A stretch of DNA of 64,000 nt from Fischerella sp. JS2 (GCF_032393985.1 NZ_CP135918.1:5395724-5459723); one strand, 5' to 3'. Counted from the stretch's first letter, positions 17,620 to 27,081 are shown. Made by a program: numbers and translations. Notes: a model not told the origin generated them from the sequence alone.

Positions 17620-18549
17620 TTAATCTAAAGATACATGTTGCAATGCTTCGCTCCTGTCCGCTGATTTTTTTCGATGAAAACGAATTCCTAAAAAAATGTC
17701 ATAAAGGAAATCAAAAAAATCTTTTTTTTGGAGTAATCCTAAAGATTGATAACAACCTTTTTGATCTAGCAGAGGCTTCATGAGATAGTATGTAGGCTGA
17801 TAATTGTACCAAGGAATAGAAGGCCACAAATGATGAATTAAGTGGTAGTTCTGTCCGAGAATCAGAATGTTGAGAATTGGGTTAGCGTAGACACGAGCAT
17901 TTTTCCAGCGATCGCGCTCAGCAAAAGGACGATGGGGCAAGTAATCAAAAAATAATCCCAAAGCTAACCCGACGATGCCAGAAGGTACAAACCAAAAATT
18001 GAGAACGTAACCTAAAAAATGGTAATGAACTGAGGCAAAGACAATTGTCACCACAAATAAACGGCTGAGAAACCATTCAAGAAGTTCATACTTGCGCCAG
18101 AGACGTCGTTTGAAGAAAAATACCTCATGGTAGAAAAAACGCACTGCGATTAACCACAGGGGGCCACCTGTAGAAACAAAATGATCCGGGTCATTTTTTG
18201 GATCATTGACATGAGCATGATGCTGCAAATGTACCCGTGTAAATACTGGAAAAGCAAAAGCTAGCATCAAAGCACTACCATGCCCCAACATCGCGTTAAT
18301 TATCTTGTTGTGATGGGCAGACTGGTGACAGGCATCATGAATTACCGTACCGGAAATGTGTAGGGCAATAACGTTCATGACAAATGATATCCAGTGCGGC
18401 CAGTGCCAAACCCAGTAACCAAGGCAAGATAACACAACAATTGCCACAGCTGCCAAAAACATTAGCAGCGTCGGGTTAAAACCACCGGGAGGCGCTAACA
18501 ATTCTTTGGGGGGGACTGTCAGTGGCTTCTGTGCCTCCGACGTCAGCAT
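17620..18549 (-). CDS. crtR: beta-carotene hydroxylase CrtR
   Basis: Membrane diiron hydroxylase of the fatty-acid-desaturase superfamily, 309 aa, adding hydroxyl groups to beta-ionone rings (zeaxanthin and related xanthophylls). Three His clusters are visible: HDACHQSAHH, HLQHHAHVND and HHLWPSIPWY, with four hydrophobic segments. I start at 18549 (MLTSEAQ) because AAGGAG lies six to twelve bases upstream; an earlier ATG at 18570 would place the ribosome site inside the gene. The N-terminal PPKELLAPPGGFNP matches cyanobacterial CrtR. Its upstream region is a dense repeat block. Another desaturase-type hydroxylase is the alternative, less likely given the motif wording. Confidence 0.9.
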   Translation of the reverse strand: MLTSEAQKPLTVPPKELLAPPGGFNPTLLMFLAAVAIVVLSCLGYWVWHWPHWISFVMNVIALHISGTVIHDACHQSAHHNKIINAMLGHGSALMLAFAFPVFTRVHLQHHAHVNDPKNDPDHFVSTGGPLWLIAVRFFYHEVFFFKRRLWRKYELLEWFLSRLFVVTIVFASVHYHFLGYVLNFWFVPSGIVGLALGLFFDYLPHRPFAERDRWKNARVYANPILNILILGQNYHLIHHLWPSIPWYNYQPTYYLMKPLLDQKGCYQSLGLLQKKDFFDFLYDIFLGIRFHRKKSADRSEALQHVSLD

Positions 18550-19173
18550 CGTGAACTCCTTATTAATCAAATGTTGCTAGTAAAAAAAGACAGAGGGCAG
18601 AAGGCAAAAGGCAGAAGGCAGAAGGCAGAAGGCAGAAGGCAGAAGGCAGAAGGCAGAAGGCAGAAGGATAAAAATTTATACTTCATCCTTCATACTTCAT
18701 CCTTCACACTTCATCCTTCACCCTACTCTACGAGAAGCCTATGAGCGCGTCTACACCCTTCACACTTCATCCTTCATTCTTCACACTTCATCCTTCATCC
18801 TTCATCCTGGAATTTTTCTACATAGTTATCCTCCTTGGCAATTGGCTGTTGGTCAAGAGACTTCACTTTCAATAGGGTAAAGGGGAAGGGTAAAGGGGTA
18901 AAGTAAAAAACATTCCCCTTCTCTTTTCCTCTAGAGCAAAAGTAATAGCACTAAATCCACTCTAAAAAATAATAAAGTTTTAAAGTTTTGTGTAGCAAGA
19001 TTTATCGATAATCTTCGCATATCATGGGCAAAATAACGGTATGATTCGAGTCGAAGCTTCTGGCTTTGATCCTTAACCTGCTATGAGTTCCCCCATTCAA
19101 TCAGTGAACAGTGAACAGTTATTCAGTGAACATTGATAAAACTGATAACTGATAACTGAATCTGTCAGCCTCT
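18550..19173. repeat. repeat block between crtR and pyk
   Basis: No gene. From 18590 to 18668 a 7-bp tandem repeat (GGCAGAA, about ten units); from 18675 to 18805 a CTTCATC/CTTCACAC repeat interrupted at 18720-18754 by a copy of the dispersed element; at 18875-18935 an inverted pair of GGGAAGG and CCTTCTC runs. Near 19105-19160 there are GTGAACA and CTGATAA repeats just before the pyk start. The promoters of both divergent genes must lie within this mixture. Confidence 0.7.
18590..18668. repeat. heptamer tandem repeat GGCAGAA
   Basis: Roughly ten head-to-tail units of GGCAGAA, the first ones imperfect (GGCAGAAGGCAAAAGG). This is a short tandemly repeated repetitive (STRR) sequence of the type known in heterocystous cyanobacteria. 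The same word forms the C-terminal codons of the TPR protein at 37640-37680. Confidence 0.85.
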
Positions 19174-20943
19174 ATGCAATTGAAAGACTCTTTACGCCGA
19201 ACCAAAATTGTTGCCACCATTGGCCCTGCCACCAGCAGTCCAGAAATGCTCAAAGCTATTATTGAAGCTGGTGCAACGACGTTGCGATTGAACTTTTCTC
19301 ACGGTTCTCATGCTGATCATCAGCGCAACATTCGCCTGATTAGGCAAACTGCCTTTGAGCTTAATCAACCGGTGGGAATTCTCCAAGACTTGCAAGGGCC
19401 GAAAATTCGCTTGGGCAAGTTTGAGAATGGGTCGATAGTGCTAGCAAAAGGCGATCGCTTTACCTTAACTAACCGTCCAGTAGTTGGTACACAAGATATT
19501 AGCTGCGTTACCTATGATTATTTAGCAGAGGAAGTGCCTGTAGGAGCAAGGATTCTCCTTGATGATGGGCGCGTCGAAATGCTCGTAGAAGATATTAATA
19601 AAGAAAAAGGCGATCTCCACTGTCGTATTACCGTACCTGGGACTCTTTCCAATAACAAGGGCGTAAACTTTCCTGGAGTCTACCTTTCTATTAAAGCCAT
19701 GACCGACAAAGACCGTGAGGATCTGATGTTCGGTCTGGATCAAGGTGTTGACTGGGTGGCACTTTCCTTTGTTCGTAACCCCCAAGATGTGATGGAAATT
19801 AAGGAACTAATTTCTAGCACAGGTAAAAATGTTCCAGTGATTGCCAAAATCGAAAAGCACGAAGCGATCGAACAAATGGAAGCAATTTTGGCTTTGTGTG
19901 ATGGCGTGATGGTAGCCAGAGGGGATTTAGGGGTAGAACTACCAGCAGAAGATGTTCCTATGCTGCAAAAGCGATTAATTGCTACTGCTAATCGCTTGGG
20001 AATTCCCATCATTACTGCTACCCAGATGTTAGACAGCATGGTCAATAATCCCCGTCCTACCCGTGCCGAAGTGTCGGATGTGGCAAATGCGATTTTAGAT
20101 GGTACGGATGCGGTGATGCTCTCCAATGAAACTGCTGTGGGTAAGTTCCCAGTCGAAGCTGTGGCGACAATGGCACGGATTGCGGAAAAAATTGAGCAAG
20201 AAAACATCCAAAACAATAACGCAAGCCAAGTTAGAGATCGAAAGCGTTCTATTCCTAACGCGATTAGCCAAGCAGTAGGACAAATCGCTCAACAACTAGG
20301 AGCCGCAGCCATTATGAGCTTGACTCAAACAGGCTCCACAGCTCGCAACGTTTCTAAATTCCGTCCTTGGACACCAATTTTAGCGATTACACCCCATGTA
20401 AATGTTGCAAGACAACTGCAATTAGTATGGGGAGTCAAACCGTTATTGGTATTAGAATTGCCCTCCACTGGTCAAACGTTCCAAGCAGCAATTAACGTAG
20501 CTTTAGAAAATAATCTCGTTTTTGAGGGAGATTTAGTAGTCATGACCGCCGGTACACTCCAAGGTGTGTCTGGCTCAACAGATTTAATTAAAGTAGAAGT
20601 TGTGACAGCTGTATTAGGACGGGGAATTGGACTTGGGCAAGGTTCAGTCAGTGGTCGTGCCAGGGTAGCACATACCAGTATGGATGTGAGTAACTTTAAT
20701 CCTGGTGATATTTTGGTTGCACCCCGCACTAGTGCCGATTTTGTCGAGGTAATTCGCAAATCCGCAGGTATTATTACTGAAGAAGATAGTCTTACTTGTC
20801 ACGCCGCAGTTATTGGTTTGCGTCTCGGTGTTCCTGTGATAGTCGGTGTCAAGAAGGCAACACAAGTAATTCGAGATGGGTCGATTCTGACAATGGATAT
20901 GCAACGGGGTTTAGTTTACTCTGGGGCAGTGGGAACTCCTTAA
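19174..20943 (+). CDS. pyk: pyruvate kinase with PEP-utiliser domain
   Basis: Pyruvate kinase of 589 aa, making pyruvate and ATP from PEP and ADP. The barrel domain carries RTKIVATIGPATSS, LRLNFSHG, the B-domain stretch LLDDGRVEML, MVARGDLGVELP and TATQMLDSM. After the alpha/beta C-domain there is an extra region (about 500-589) with ITEEDSLTCHAAVIGLRLG, the mobile His domain of PEP-utilising enzymes, as in Bacillus and many cyanobacterial long-form pyruvate kinases. Length and motifs are complete. It stands alone, next to repeats on both sides. Confidence 0.96.
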   Translation: MQLKDSLRRTKIVATIGPATSSPEMLKAIIEAGATTLRLNFSHGSHADHQRNIRLIRQTAFELNQPVGILQDLQGPKIRLGKFENGSIVLAKGDRFTLTNRPVVGTQDISCVTYDYLAEEVPVGARILLDDGRVEMLVEDINKEKGDLHCRITVPGTLSNNKGVNFPGVYLSIKAMTDKDREDLMFGLDQGVDWVALSFVRNPQDVMEIKELISSTGKNVPVIAKIEKHEAIEQMEAILALCDGVMVARGDLGVELPAEDVPMLQKRLIATANRLGIPIITATQMLDSMVNNPRPTRAEVSDVANAILDGTDAVMLSNETAVGKFPVEAVATMARIAEKIEQENIQNNNASQVRDRKRSIPNAISQAVGQIAQQLGAAAIMSLTQTGSTARNVSKFRPWTPILAITPHVNVARQLQLVWGVKPLLVLELPSTGQTFQAAINVALENNLVFEGDLVVMTAGTLQGVSGSTDLIKVEVVTAVLGRGIGLGQGSVSGRARVAHTSMDVSNFNPGDILVAPRTSADFVEVIRKSAGIITEEDSLTCHAAVIGLRLGVPVIVGVKKATQVIRDGSILTMDMQRGLVYSGAVGTP

Positions 20944-21013
20944 AAATTATGAACTATGAATTATGAAGGGTGAAGAAGTAATTTATCCTTCTGCCATCTG
21001 CCCTTTGCCTTTC

Positions 21014-22183
21014 TTAAAGATACTGTTTCAAAACTTCTGTGGTTGCTAGTCCTGTTTTTTCCCAGCTAAATTGATTTGCCCTAGTGATGCTAGCAATGGA
21101 TAGGCGATCGCGCAGTTGTGTATCAGTAGCAATTTTATCCATTGCTTCTGTAATTTCTCTAGTATTGTAGGGGTTGATGAGAATGGCAGCATCACTAGCA
21201 ACTTCTGGGAGAGAGGAAATATTAGAGGTAATTACAGGAGTACCGCAGGCCATTGCTTCTAGAATCGGGAAACCAAAACCCTCCCAGAGACTAGGAAAGA
21301 CAAGTGCGATCGCCCCACTAATTATTTTTGGTAATTCACTATAGGGAACGTAGTCCAAAAATTTGACTTGCTTAGCGATACCCAATTCCTCAACTTGCGC
21401 TTGCAACAGGGGAGTATAACGTTTATCCTGTGGCCCTGCTAACCACAATTGGTAATCAAAATGATTTGGTAAACTTGCAAAAGCAGCGATGAGTCTGTGT
21501 AGGTTCTTATGGGGATCATGTCTACCAATGTAGAGAAAGTAAGGGCAAGATTTTGATGACGGGGCTATGAAAACACACGAGAGATGAGAAGACAAAGAAG
21601 AAAGACTACTCCCTTGTCCCCCATGTCCTCCTTGTCCCCATATTCCCGTATCTTCCCTAACAGGTCGAAAACGCTTAACATCATGCGCTAAGAGAATTGG
21701 CGTAATTTTCCTAGCAGGAACCTGGTAAAAATCAGTAATATCTTTAGCTGTAGCTTGGGAATTACAAATAATGTGTTGTGCCTGCTGAAGAACTTGGGGA
21801 ATATAGTAGCGAAAGTAGGGTGTCAGGGGCGAAAAGCGCTTAGGAAAACGCAATGGAATTAAGTCGTGAACCATTACGACAAAACGACAATTAGAATAAA
21901 GTGGTGCTTCTGGAAGAGGGGAAAAAATCAGTTGAGATTTTAAGTTTTTATATATTTTTGGTAATTGAAACTGTGTCCATAACAAGCGATCAAGATGCCC
22001 TTTTGTCCCATCAGCAGGAGTAAGATTACCTGGGATTGAGTAACATTTAAATTCTGGATAATTTAGGGCAGTTAATAAGGTGGGGTTAAGAGGTTTTAAA
22101 TAAGGAAAAATATTTTTAGCATAGTTACTTATACCTGTAGGTTGAGAAAATACCACAGATAAATTAATTAATAAATCGCTCAT
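21014..22183 (-). CDS. glycosyltransferase family 4 protein
   Basis: Group 1 (GT-B fold) glycosyltransferase of 389 aa, probably adding a sugar to a surface polysaccharide or lipid-linked oligosaccharide. The N-terminal acceptor domain starts with QPTGISNYAKN; the C-terminal donor domain has FLYIGRHDPHKN (216-227), the nucleotide-sugar motif LWEGFGFPILEAMACG with E301 and E309, and SSLPEV. Oddity: residues about 177-211, between the two domains, are a Gly/Ser-rich segment encoded by GGGACAAGGGGGACA-type repeat DNA (about 21551-21653). Its ATG directly follows the stop of the Uma2 gene, so the two are probably coupled. Confidence 0.92.
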   Translation of the reverse strand: MSDLLINLSVVFSQPTGISNYAKNIFPYLKPLNPTLLTALNYPEFKCYSIPGNLTPADGTKGHLDRLLWTQFQLPKIYKNLKSQLIFSPLPEAPLYSNCRFVVMVHDLIPLRFPKRFSPLTPYFRYYIPQVLQQAQHIICNSQATAKDITDFYQVPARKITPILLAHDVKRFRPVREDTGIWGQGGHGGQGSSLSSLSSHLSCVFIAPSSKSCPYFLYIGRHDPHKNLHRLIAAFASLPNHFDYQLWLAGPQDKRYTPLLQAQVEELGIAKQVKFLDYVPYSELPKIISGAIALVFPSLWEGFGFPILEAMACGTPVITSNISSLPEVASDAAILINPYNTREITEAMDKIATDTQLRDRLSIASITRANQFSWEKTGLATTEVLKQYL

Positions 22184-22759
22184 TTATTCAAACTTAATCC
22201 GCTCATAAATTTGATGATATGGTATTTGACAGTTTACTGAAAATAGAGTCAAAACTCCATCTTTATCCTCAGATTCTCTAAATAACCAATTACCATCAGA
22301 AGTTTTACTAAACTGCTCAATGTGGGTAGAATACTGGTCAATCAAAATATATTCTTGGAATTCAGGTATAGAACGGTAATAAGTAAATTTGTCACCGCGA
22401 TCGCGACTGCTTGTAGACTTTGAGAGAACTTCAAAAATTATACAGGGATTGAGGACTGTATCGTTACGTCCTTCTTCAAAAATAGGTTCATCTTTGATAA
22501 TTAAGACATCAGGATAGGTGTATTGACGATAGCGAGGAATCCACAAGCGTAGATCATTGGCATAAACACTGTAACCTTGTTCCTTGAGAGCAAGAGTTAG
22601 AGCAATAATTAAATTAACAATGATTTGATTATGATTAATCGAACCTCCTGTCATTGGAACAATTTCTCCATCACAATATTCGCTACGGTACTCAGCAGTT
22701 TCTTCATGTGCCAAATATTCTGCTGTTGAGTAGTAACGGGGTAGAGTTTGCACAACCAT
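22184..22759 (-). CDS. Uma2 family endonuclease-like protein
   Basis: PD-(D/E)xK superfamily protein (Uma2, formerly DUF820), 191 aa from the ATG at 22759; an in-frame GTG at 22786 would add nine residues. Visible nuclease-core elements: YPDVLIIKDEP (acidic residue), IIFEVLSKSTSSRDRG (Glu) and KFTYYRSIPEFQEYILID. These genes are very numerous in cyanobacteria and their cellular role is unproven. It abuts the glycosyltransferase start with no gap, an arrangement probably due to chance insertion in this gene block. Confidence 0.88.
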   Translation of the reverse strand: MVVQTLPRYYSTAEYLAHEETAEYRSEYCDGEIVPMTGGSINHNQIIVNLIIALTLALKEQGYSVYANDLRLWIPRYRQYTYPDVLIIKDEPIFEEGRNDTVLNPCIIFEVLSKSTSSRDRGDKFTYYRSIPEFQEYILIDQYSTHIEQFSKTSDGNWLFRESEDKDGVLTLFSVNCQIPYHQIYERIKFE

Positions 22760-22860
22760 AACACTAGTCTGTAGTTTCAAGCTCACTAAGATAACCTTAG
22801 CCTAACATTTAAATTATCAGTTATTAGCAATCGTAAATTAGTTGTTAAAATTGATATATT

Positions 22861-22893
22861 AGATACCAGAATTCTTAAAGAATTCTGGTATCT
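22861..22893. terminator. perfect 14-bp palindrome after GT2 gene
   Basis: AGATACCAGAATTC (22861-22874) pairs perfectly with GAATTCTGGTATCT (22880-22893), loop TTAAA. It lies seven bases after the stop of the glycosyltransferase on the minus strand, so it could end that operon. The run after it (TAATATATC on the minus strand) is A/T-rich but not a pure T-run. A bidirectional mRNA-stabilising hairpin is possible. Confidence 0.6.
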
Positions 22894-22899
22894 TGTTGT

Positions 22900-23748
22900 T
22901 TACTCATTACCTCTTTTCCAAAAATAAAGAAAAACTCCATATATTTTCCCCAACCCTATCTGAGGCTTGATGAACATTAAGAATAACGCATAAAAAACCA
23001 GTCTACTTAATCTCAAGCTAAAAACTAGTTGATTTGTATATCTATCTAAACTTAATAAATAACTATAAGTACTATTTTTGATTTTGCGGAAGACATATTT
23101 ATTAGTAATAGAAGACGGTTGATGTATAACTCCAAATTTCTGAGTTACTGCGATTAAATGTCCTTGTTGGGCGTAACGTTGACAAAAATCAAAGTCTTCA
23201 TAATAAAGAAAGTAAGCAGGATCAAATAAAGGGCATTCTCCAAAATTACAAAAATTAATTATGAAACTACAACCTGTTACCCAATCACATTTAATATAAT
23301 CTTGATTTTGCTCTATGAATAAGTTGCAACTCGAAATTTCACCTGTTTTAAGATTAAAACAACCACCTGCAAACCAAACTTCACCAGCAGGAGTATGAAT
23401 TATTGTGCCAAGAATAGAAATTTCGGGTTGAAATTGAAAAAATGATTGGACTTTATTTAAATCACTTTCTATTAAATATGCATCTGGATTAATTATCCAA
23501 ACAATTGCCTGTGGATCTTCAGCATATATAAATTTCAGACCAAGATTACAGGCATTACCGAACCCTAAATTCTTGGTAGCATTCAAGATAATTACATTCT
23601 CATCTTTTAGACTAACAATAGAATCATCATCAAAGGAGTTGTTGATAATAATTACTTTGAAATCTAAATTTTTCTCCCTGGGTAGAGAACTGATTAATTT
23701 GGCAATAAGATTTGTAGAATAATAGTTGACTGTTAAAAAATAAATCAC
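22900..23748 (-). CDS. glycosyltransferase family 2 protein (rhamnosyltransferase-like)
   Basis: GT-A fold glycosyltransferase of 282 aa. The N-terminal strand pattern IYFLTVNYYSTNLI, IIINNSFDDDS and NLGFGNACNLGL, and the acidic NPDAYL motif in IVWIINPDAYL, are those of the WcaE/RfbF-like rhamnosyltransferases; FLYYEDFDFCQRYAQQG is the typical acceptor-side motif. A hydrophobic C-terminal segment (LSRLVFYALFLMFIKPQIGLG) may anchor it to the membrane. Its ATG overlaps the stop of rfbA by 4 bp, indicating translational coupling, which fits use of dTDP-rhamnose. Confidence 0.9.
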   Translation of the reverse strand: MIYFLTVNYYSTNLIAKLISSLPREKNLDFKVIIINNSFDDDSIVSLKDENVIILNATKNLGFGNACNLGLKFIYAEDPQAIVWIINPDAYLIESDLNKVQSFFQFQPEISILGTIIHTPAGEVWFAGGCFNLKTGEISSCNLFIEQNQDYIKCDWVTGCSFIINFCNFGECPLFDPAYFLYYEDFDFCQRYAQQGHLIAVTQKFGVIHQPSSITNKYVFRKIKNSTYSYLLSLDRYTNQLVFSLRLSRLVFYALFLMFIKPQIGLGKIYGVFLYFWKRGNE

Positions 23749-24821
23749 GTTAATTCAATTTGACAGTCATCACCAATCATAAATCGCAAGGCTTTAGGAC
23801 GCTGTGGTGCAGTAGTTAATTGCGCCCTTTGTCCAATTACGCTGTCAATAATACGTTGATGAATTCTCGTTATTTTAGCACCTTCCAAAACTACACTATG
23901 CTCTATGTCGCTTTCAATAAGTTGGGTATTATCGGCAATGCTGGTGTAAGGGCCTATAAAGCAGTTTTCTAAATAACAATTGCTACCTATAACTACAGGG
24001 CCACGAATAGTAGTGTTCACTAATTGAGAATGAGTACCAATTTGAACTCGACCGATGATATTACTTTCGGCATCGATTTCCCCTAAAATTTTCGTGTTTA
24101 AGTAGGTGTCCAGAATCAGACGATTCGCTTCTAGCAAGTCATCTTTTTTACCAGTATCTAGCCACCAGCCTTGCAATTGGCAAGCTAGAACTTGCTTTTG
24201 CTGATCTATTAGACATTGAATAGCATCGGTGATTTCTAGTTCACCTCGTGCGGAAGGTTGGATACAGGCGATCGCATCATGAATAACAGGAGAAAAGAAG
24301 TAAACCCCTACTAATGCCAAATTAGACGGGGGTACTTTGGGTTTTTCGACTAACTGCAAAACTCGCCCTGTTTCATCAATCCTAGCTACACCAAAGGCAC
24401 TAGGATTGCTTACTTGACGCAGGAGAATAATAGCATCTTGCTGTTGGTTAGTAAATTTTTGTAAAAAGTAGCTTAAATCGCCTTGTTGAATTAAGTTATC
24501 GCCTAAGTACATGACAAAAGGCGAATCTTCTAAGAAGGGATAAGCAACTTTCACGGCGTGGGCAAGTCCAGCTGGTTGGTCTTGTAAGATGTATGTAATT
24601 TTTGCGCCAAAGCGATCGCCATTTCCAGTTTTGGCTTGTACTTCTGTTCCAGTTTCTGAGCTGATAATGATGCCAATATCAGTTATACCAGCAGCAACCA
24701 TCTCTTCAATGCCATACCACAAAATTGGTTTATTAGCAACGGGAACCAGTTGTTTTGCCCCTGTATAAGTAAGAGGGCGTAAACGAGTACCTTTACCGCC
24801 AGCAAGAATTAATGCTTTCAT
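23745..24821 (-). CDS. rfbA: glucose-1-phosphate thymidylyltransferase, long form
   Basis: Enzyme making dTDP-glucose from dTTP and glucose-1-phosphate, the first step to dTDP-rhamnose. The N-terminal LAGGKGTRLRPLTYTGAKQL holds the nucleotide-binding loop; VMYLGDNLIQ gives the metal-binding Asp; EKPKVPPSNLALVGVYFF is the sugar pocket. At 358 aa it is the long form, with a left-handed beta-helix C-terminus (about 245-340, repeated hexapeptides such as IGRVQIGTHSQLVNT). It is coupled to the downstream glycosyltransferase by a 4-bp overlap. An archaeal-type or StrD-like specificity for other deoxysugars is possible. Confidence 0.92.
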   Translation of the reverse strand: MKALILAGGKGTRLRPLTYTGAKQLVPVANKPILWYGIEEMVAAGITDIGIIISSETGTEVQAKTGNGDRFGAKITYILQDQPAGLAHAVKVAYPFLEDSPFVMYLGDNLIQQGDLSYFLQKFTNQQQDAIILLRQVSNPSAFGVARIDETGRVLQLVEKPKVPPSNLALVGVYFFSPVIHDAIACIQPSARGELEITDAIQCLIDQQKQVLACQLQGWWLDTGKKDDLLEANRLILDTYLNTKILGEIDAESNIIGRVQIGTHSQLVNTTIRGPVVIGSNCYLENCFIGPYTSIADNTQLIESDIEHSVVLEGAKITRIHQRIIDSVIGQRAQLTTAPQRPKALRFMIGDDCQIELT

Positions 24822-24954
24822 AAGTATTAGTTAGTGGATAGTGGTAGAAAAGTGGATATTAGTTTAGTAGTAGAAAAGTGAATATTAGTTAGTGGTAGAA
24901 AAACAGCTACTAACCACTAATATACAGACGCGAGGAACATCGCGTCTCTACCCA
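24822..24954. repeat. gap with TTAGTGG repeats and hairpin element
   Basis: Several TAGTTAGTGGTAGAAAA-type repeats, then a second repeat family at 24926-24950: GACGCGA...TCGCGTC hairpin followed by TCTAC. A close relative of the latter sits inside the histidine kinase gene at 786-810. Confidence 0.6.
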
Positions 24955-25839
24955 CTAACCACTAACTACTAACTCTTTCAACATTTTCCTTAATCTCTGC
25001 CGCCAATGGGGCGCATGATTTCCCAAAGTCTCAGTTATTTTGGCACATGCGAGAACTGAGTATGCAGGTCGACGGGCAGGTGTGGGATATCCTGAAGTAG
25101 TAATCGGAACAATTCGCTGTACTTTTAGAGGGAAACCTAATTGTTGGGCTTCTTCAAAAATTGCAACAGCAAAGTCATACCAGCTAGCAACACCACTATT
25201 TGTATAGTGATAAGTTCCAGCAATTTCTGAATTCAACAAAGGTATTAATTTGGTTATAGTTTCTGCTATGTCTCTCGCCCAAGTAGGACTACCAATTTGA
25301 TCTGCAACAACACGAATTTCTTCTCTTTCTCTTCCTAGTCGTAGCATTGTTTTGACAAAATTGCTTTTGCCAAAAGTTCCATAAACCCAGGCAGTACGAA
25401 GAATAAGATGATGAATGTAAGTCTCGCGAATAGCTTCTTCTCCTGCTAGTTTAGTTTGACCATAGATATTTAAAGGGTTAGTTTTATCTGTTTCTTGATA
25501 GGGACGGCTGCTGTTGCCATCAAAAACATAATCGGTAGATATATGAATTAGAAAAGCTTGTTGTTTTTTGGCTTCCTGTGCGAAAATTTGCGGGGCGATT
25601 GTATTAATCGCTTTTGCTAATTCTGGTTCACTTTCAGCTTTATCAACAGCAGTATAAGCAGCAGCATTGATAATGATTTGTGGTTGCTTTTCTCTAATTA
25701 CACTGCATATAGTATCTGGTTGAGCAAGATCTACAGTAGGACGTGCAATTGAAATTACATTTGCGTAGGTTGATAAACTTTGTTGCAGTTCTTTGCCTAA
25801 TTGACCGTTACTGCCGATTAGTAGAATTAATTTACTCAT
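24955..25839 (-). CDS. rfbD: dTDP-4-dehydrorhamnose reductase
   Basis: SDR-type reductase of 294 aa, last enzyme of dTDP-L-rhamnose synthesis. GSNGQLGKEL at the N-terminus binds NADPH; STDYVFDGNSSRPYQE and YGQTKLAGE give the Thr/Tyr/Lys catalytic set; RTAWVYG follows. It lies 133 bp upstream of rfbA on the same strand, the gap holding repeats. With rfbA and rfbC this makes three of the four rhamnose genes in one block; rfbB, the 4,6-dehydratase, is not in the window. Confidence 0.95.
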   Translation of the reverse strand: MSKLILLIGSNGQLGKELQQSLSTYANVISIARPTVDLAQPDTICSVIREKQPQIIINAAAYTAVDKAESEPELAKAINTIAPQIFAQEAKKQQAFLIHISTDYVFDGNSSRPYQETDKTNPLNIYGQTKLAGEEAIRETYIHHLILRTAWVYGTFGKSNFVKTMLRLGREREEIRVVADQIGSPTWARDIAETITKLIPLLNSEIAGTYHYTNSGVASWYDFAVAIFEEAQQLGFPLKVQRIVPITTSGYPTPARRPAYSVLACAKITETLGNHAPHWRQRLRKMLKELVVSG

Positions 25840-26376
25840 AAATTAATGTTTAAATTAATACTTCAAAGCTCCTGATTTTAAAGCAAAATTTAGATTTTTT
25901 AAGATTTTTTTAATCTCAAGTCAACGGATCTCATTGTGTGAATAATGAACAAATATATAGGCTGAGGTAGATCGCCTTTTTCATAGTTAGTACAAAAATC
26001 CATTAGTACTACTACAACCTTGTGTTTTATTTCTTCTTTTTTTTACACTATGTTACACATCTTGTTATGTTTGATTGATATAATCATGCCCGTGTGTTCC
26101 CTTTTTAGATTTTTTAGACCTCAGCTAGAAAAATTACTGTTTTTATAGTCTTGTTTGTTGATAAGTAGAAGGCAGATGACAGAAGGAAAAACCCTCTTTC
26201 TCACAGAGTTCCAAGAATTAGCATTTTACATTTGATTATGTCCAGCTACTTAATTTCAGATTTAATAGTGTGGAACGACTTTGCCATCATTGCAGTGAAA
26301 TAGTTAGCTAATTCAGTGTTCTTTAACCTCAAATTTTGGGAAAATATGCCACAGGTTACGCCACAACCAAAATCAT
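25840..26376. other. AT-rich gap between rfbD and rfbC
   Basis: About 540 bp without a supported gene. It contains runs of A and T, a GTAGAAGGCAGATGACAGAAGG repeat remnant near 26166-26187 and no clear hairpin. rfbD probably has its own promoter here. Confidence 0.35.
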
Positions 26377-26946
26377 CTACTTTATAGCCAAAATTGGGGA
26401 TTGAGTATAAACTTCGGATTCTTTCAAAGGTTTACCTGCTTTGTCTTTAGTAGATAAGATTGGTGATGTGGTGAGACGCCAATCTATCGCCAAGTCAGGA
26501 TCATTCCAAAGGATGCATCGTTCATATTGGGGTGCGTAATAGTCGGTGGTTTTATAGAGGACTTCAGCAACTTCTGAAAGGACAACAAATCCGTGAGCAA
26601 AGCCTGGTGGTATCCAGAGTTGGCGTTTGTTCTCGGCATTGAGTTCACAACCTATCCACTTACCAAAAGTCGAGGAGCTTTTTCTGATATCTACAGCAAC
26701 ATCAAATATACTACCAATTACAACTCTGACCAACTTTCCCTGTGGTTGTCGAATTTGGTAATGTAAACCACGCAAAACGTTTTGTTTAGAGTAAGAATGG
26801 TTGTCTTGAACAAAGTTAAACAAATTACTAGTTACTTCAGCAAATTTTTGGTAGTTATAGCTTTCAAAGAAAAAGCCACGATCATCTTGGAAGACTTGAG
26901 GTTCGATGATGAAAATATCAGGAATTTTAGTACGAATAATCTTCAT
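26377..26946 (-). CDS. rfbC: dTDP-4-dehydrorhamnose 3,5-epimerase
   Basis: Cupin-fold epimerase of 189 aa for dTDP-rhamnose synthesis. Visible: FQDDRGFFFESYNYQKF, the catalytic His region RGLHYQIRQPQGKLVRV, GSIFDVAVDIRKSS, and IPPGFAHGFVVLSE with the second His and the following Tyr region. Full length. It lies over 500 bp upstream of rfbD on the same strand and is divergent from the chorismate-binding synthase. Expression of the rhamnose genes is therefore probably from more than one promoter. Confidence 0.95.
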   Translation of the reverse strand: MKIIRTKIPDIFIIEPQVFQDDRGFFFESYNYQKFAEVTSNLFNFVQDNHSYSKQNVLRGLHYQIRQPQGKLVRVVIGSIFDVAVDIRKSSSTFGKWIGCELNAENKRQLWIPPGFAHGFVVLSEVAEVLYKTTDYYAPQYERCILWNDPDLAIDWRLTTSPILSTKDKAGKPLKESEVYTQSPILAIK

Positions 26947-27081
26947 ATTACTAGAAAATTTACTTGCTTTAGATAGTATACAAAATTACTTTAAGATAAA
27001 AAAACCACATACAGCAAAAACACACTCAAAATTAATTTTCAATTATCTCCTAAATTACAATTAATTGAGCTAGTCAAATTT

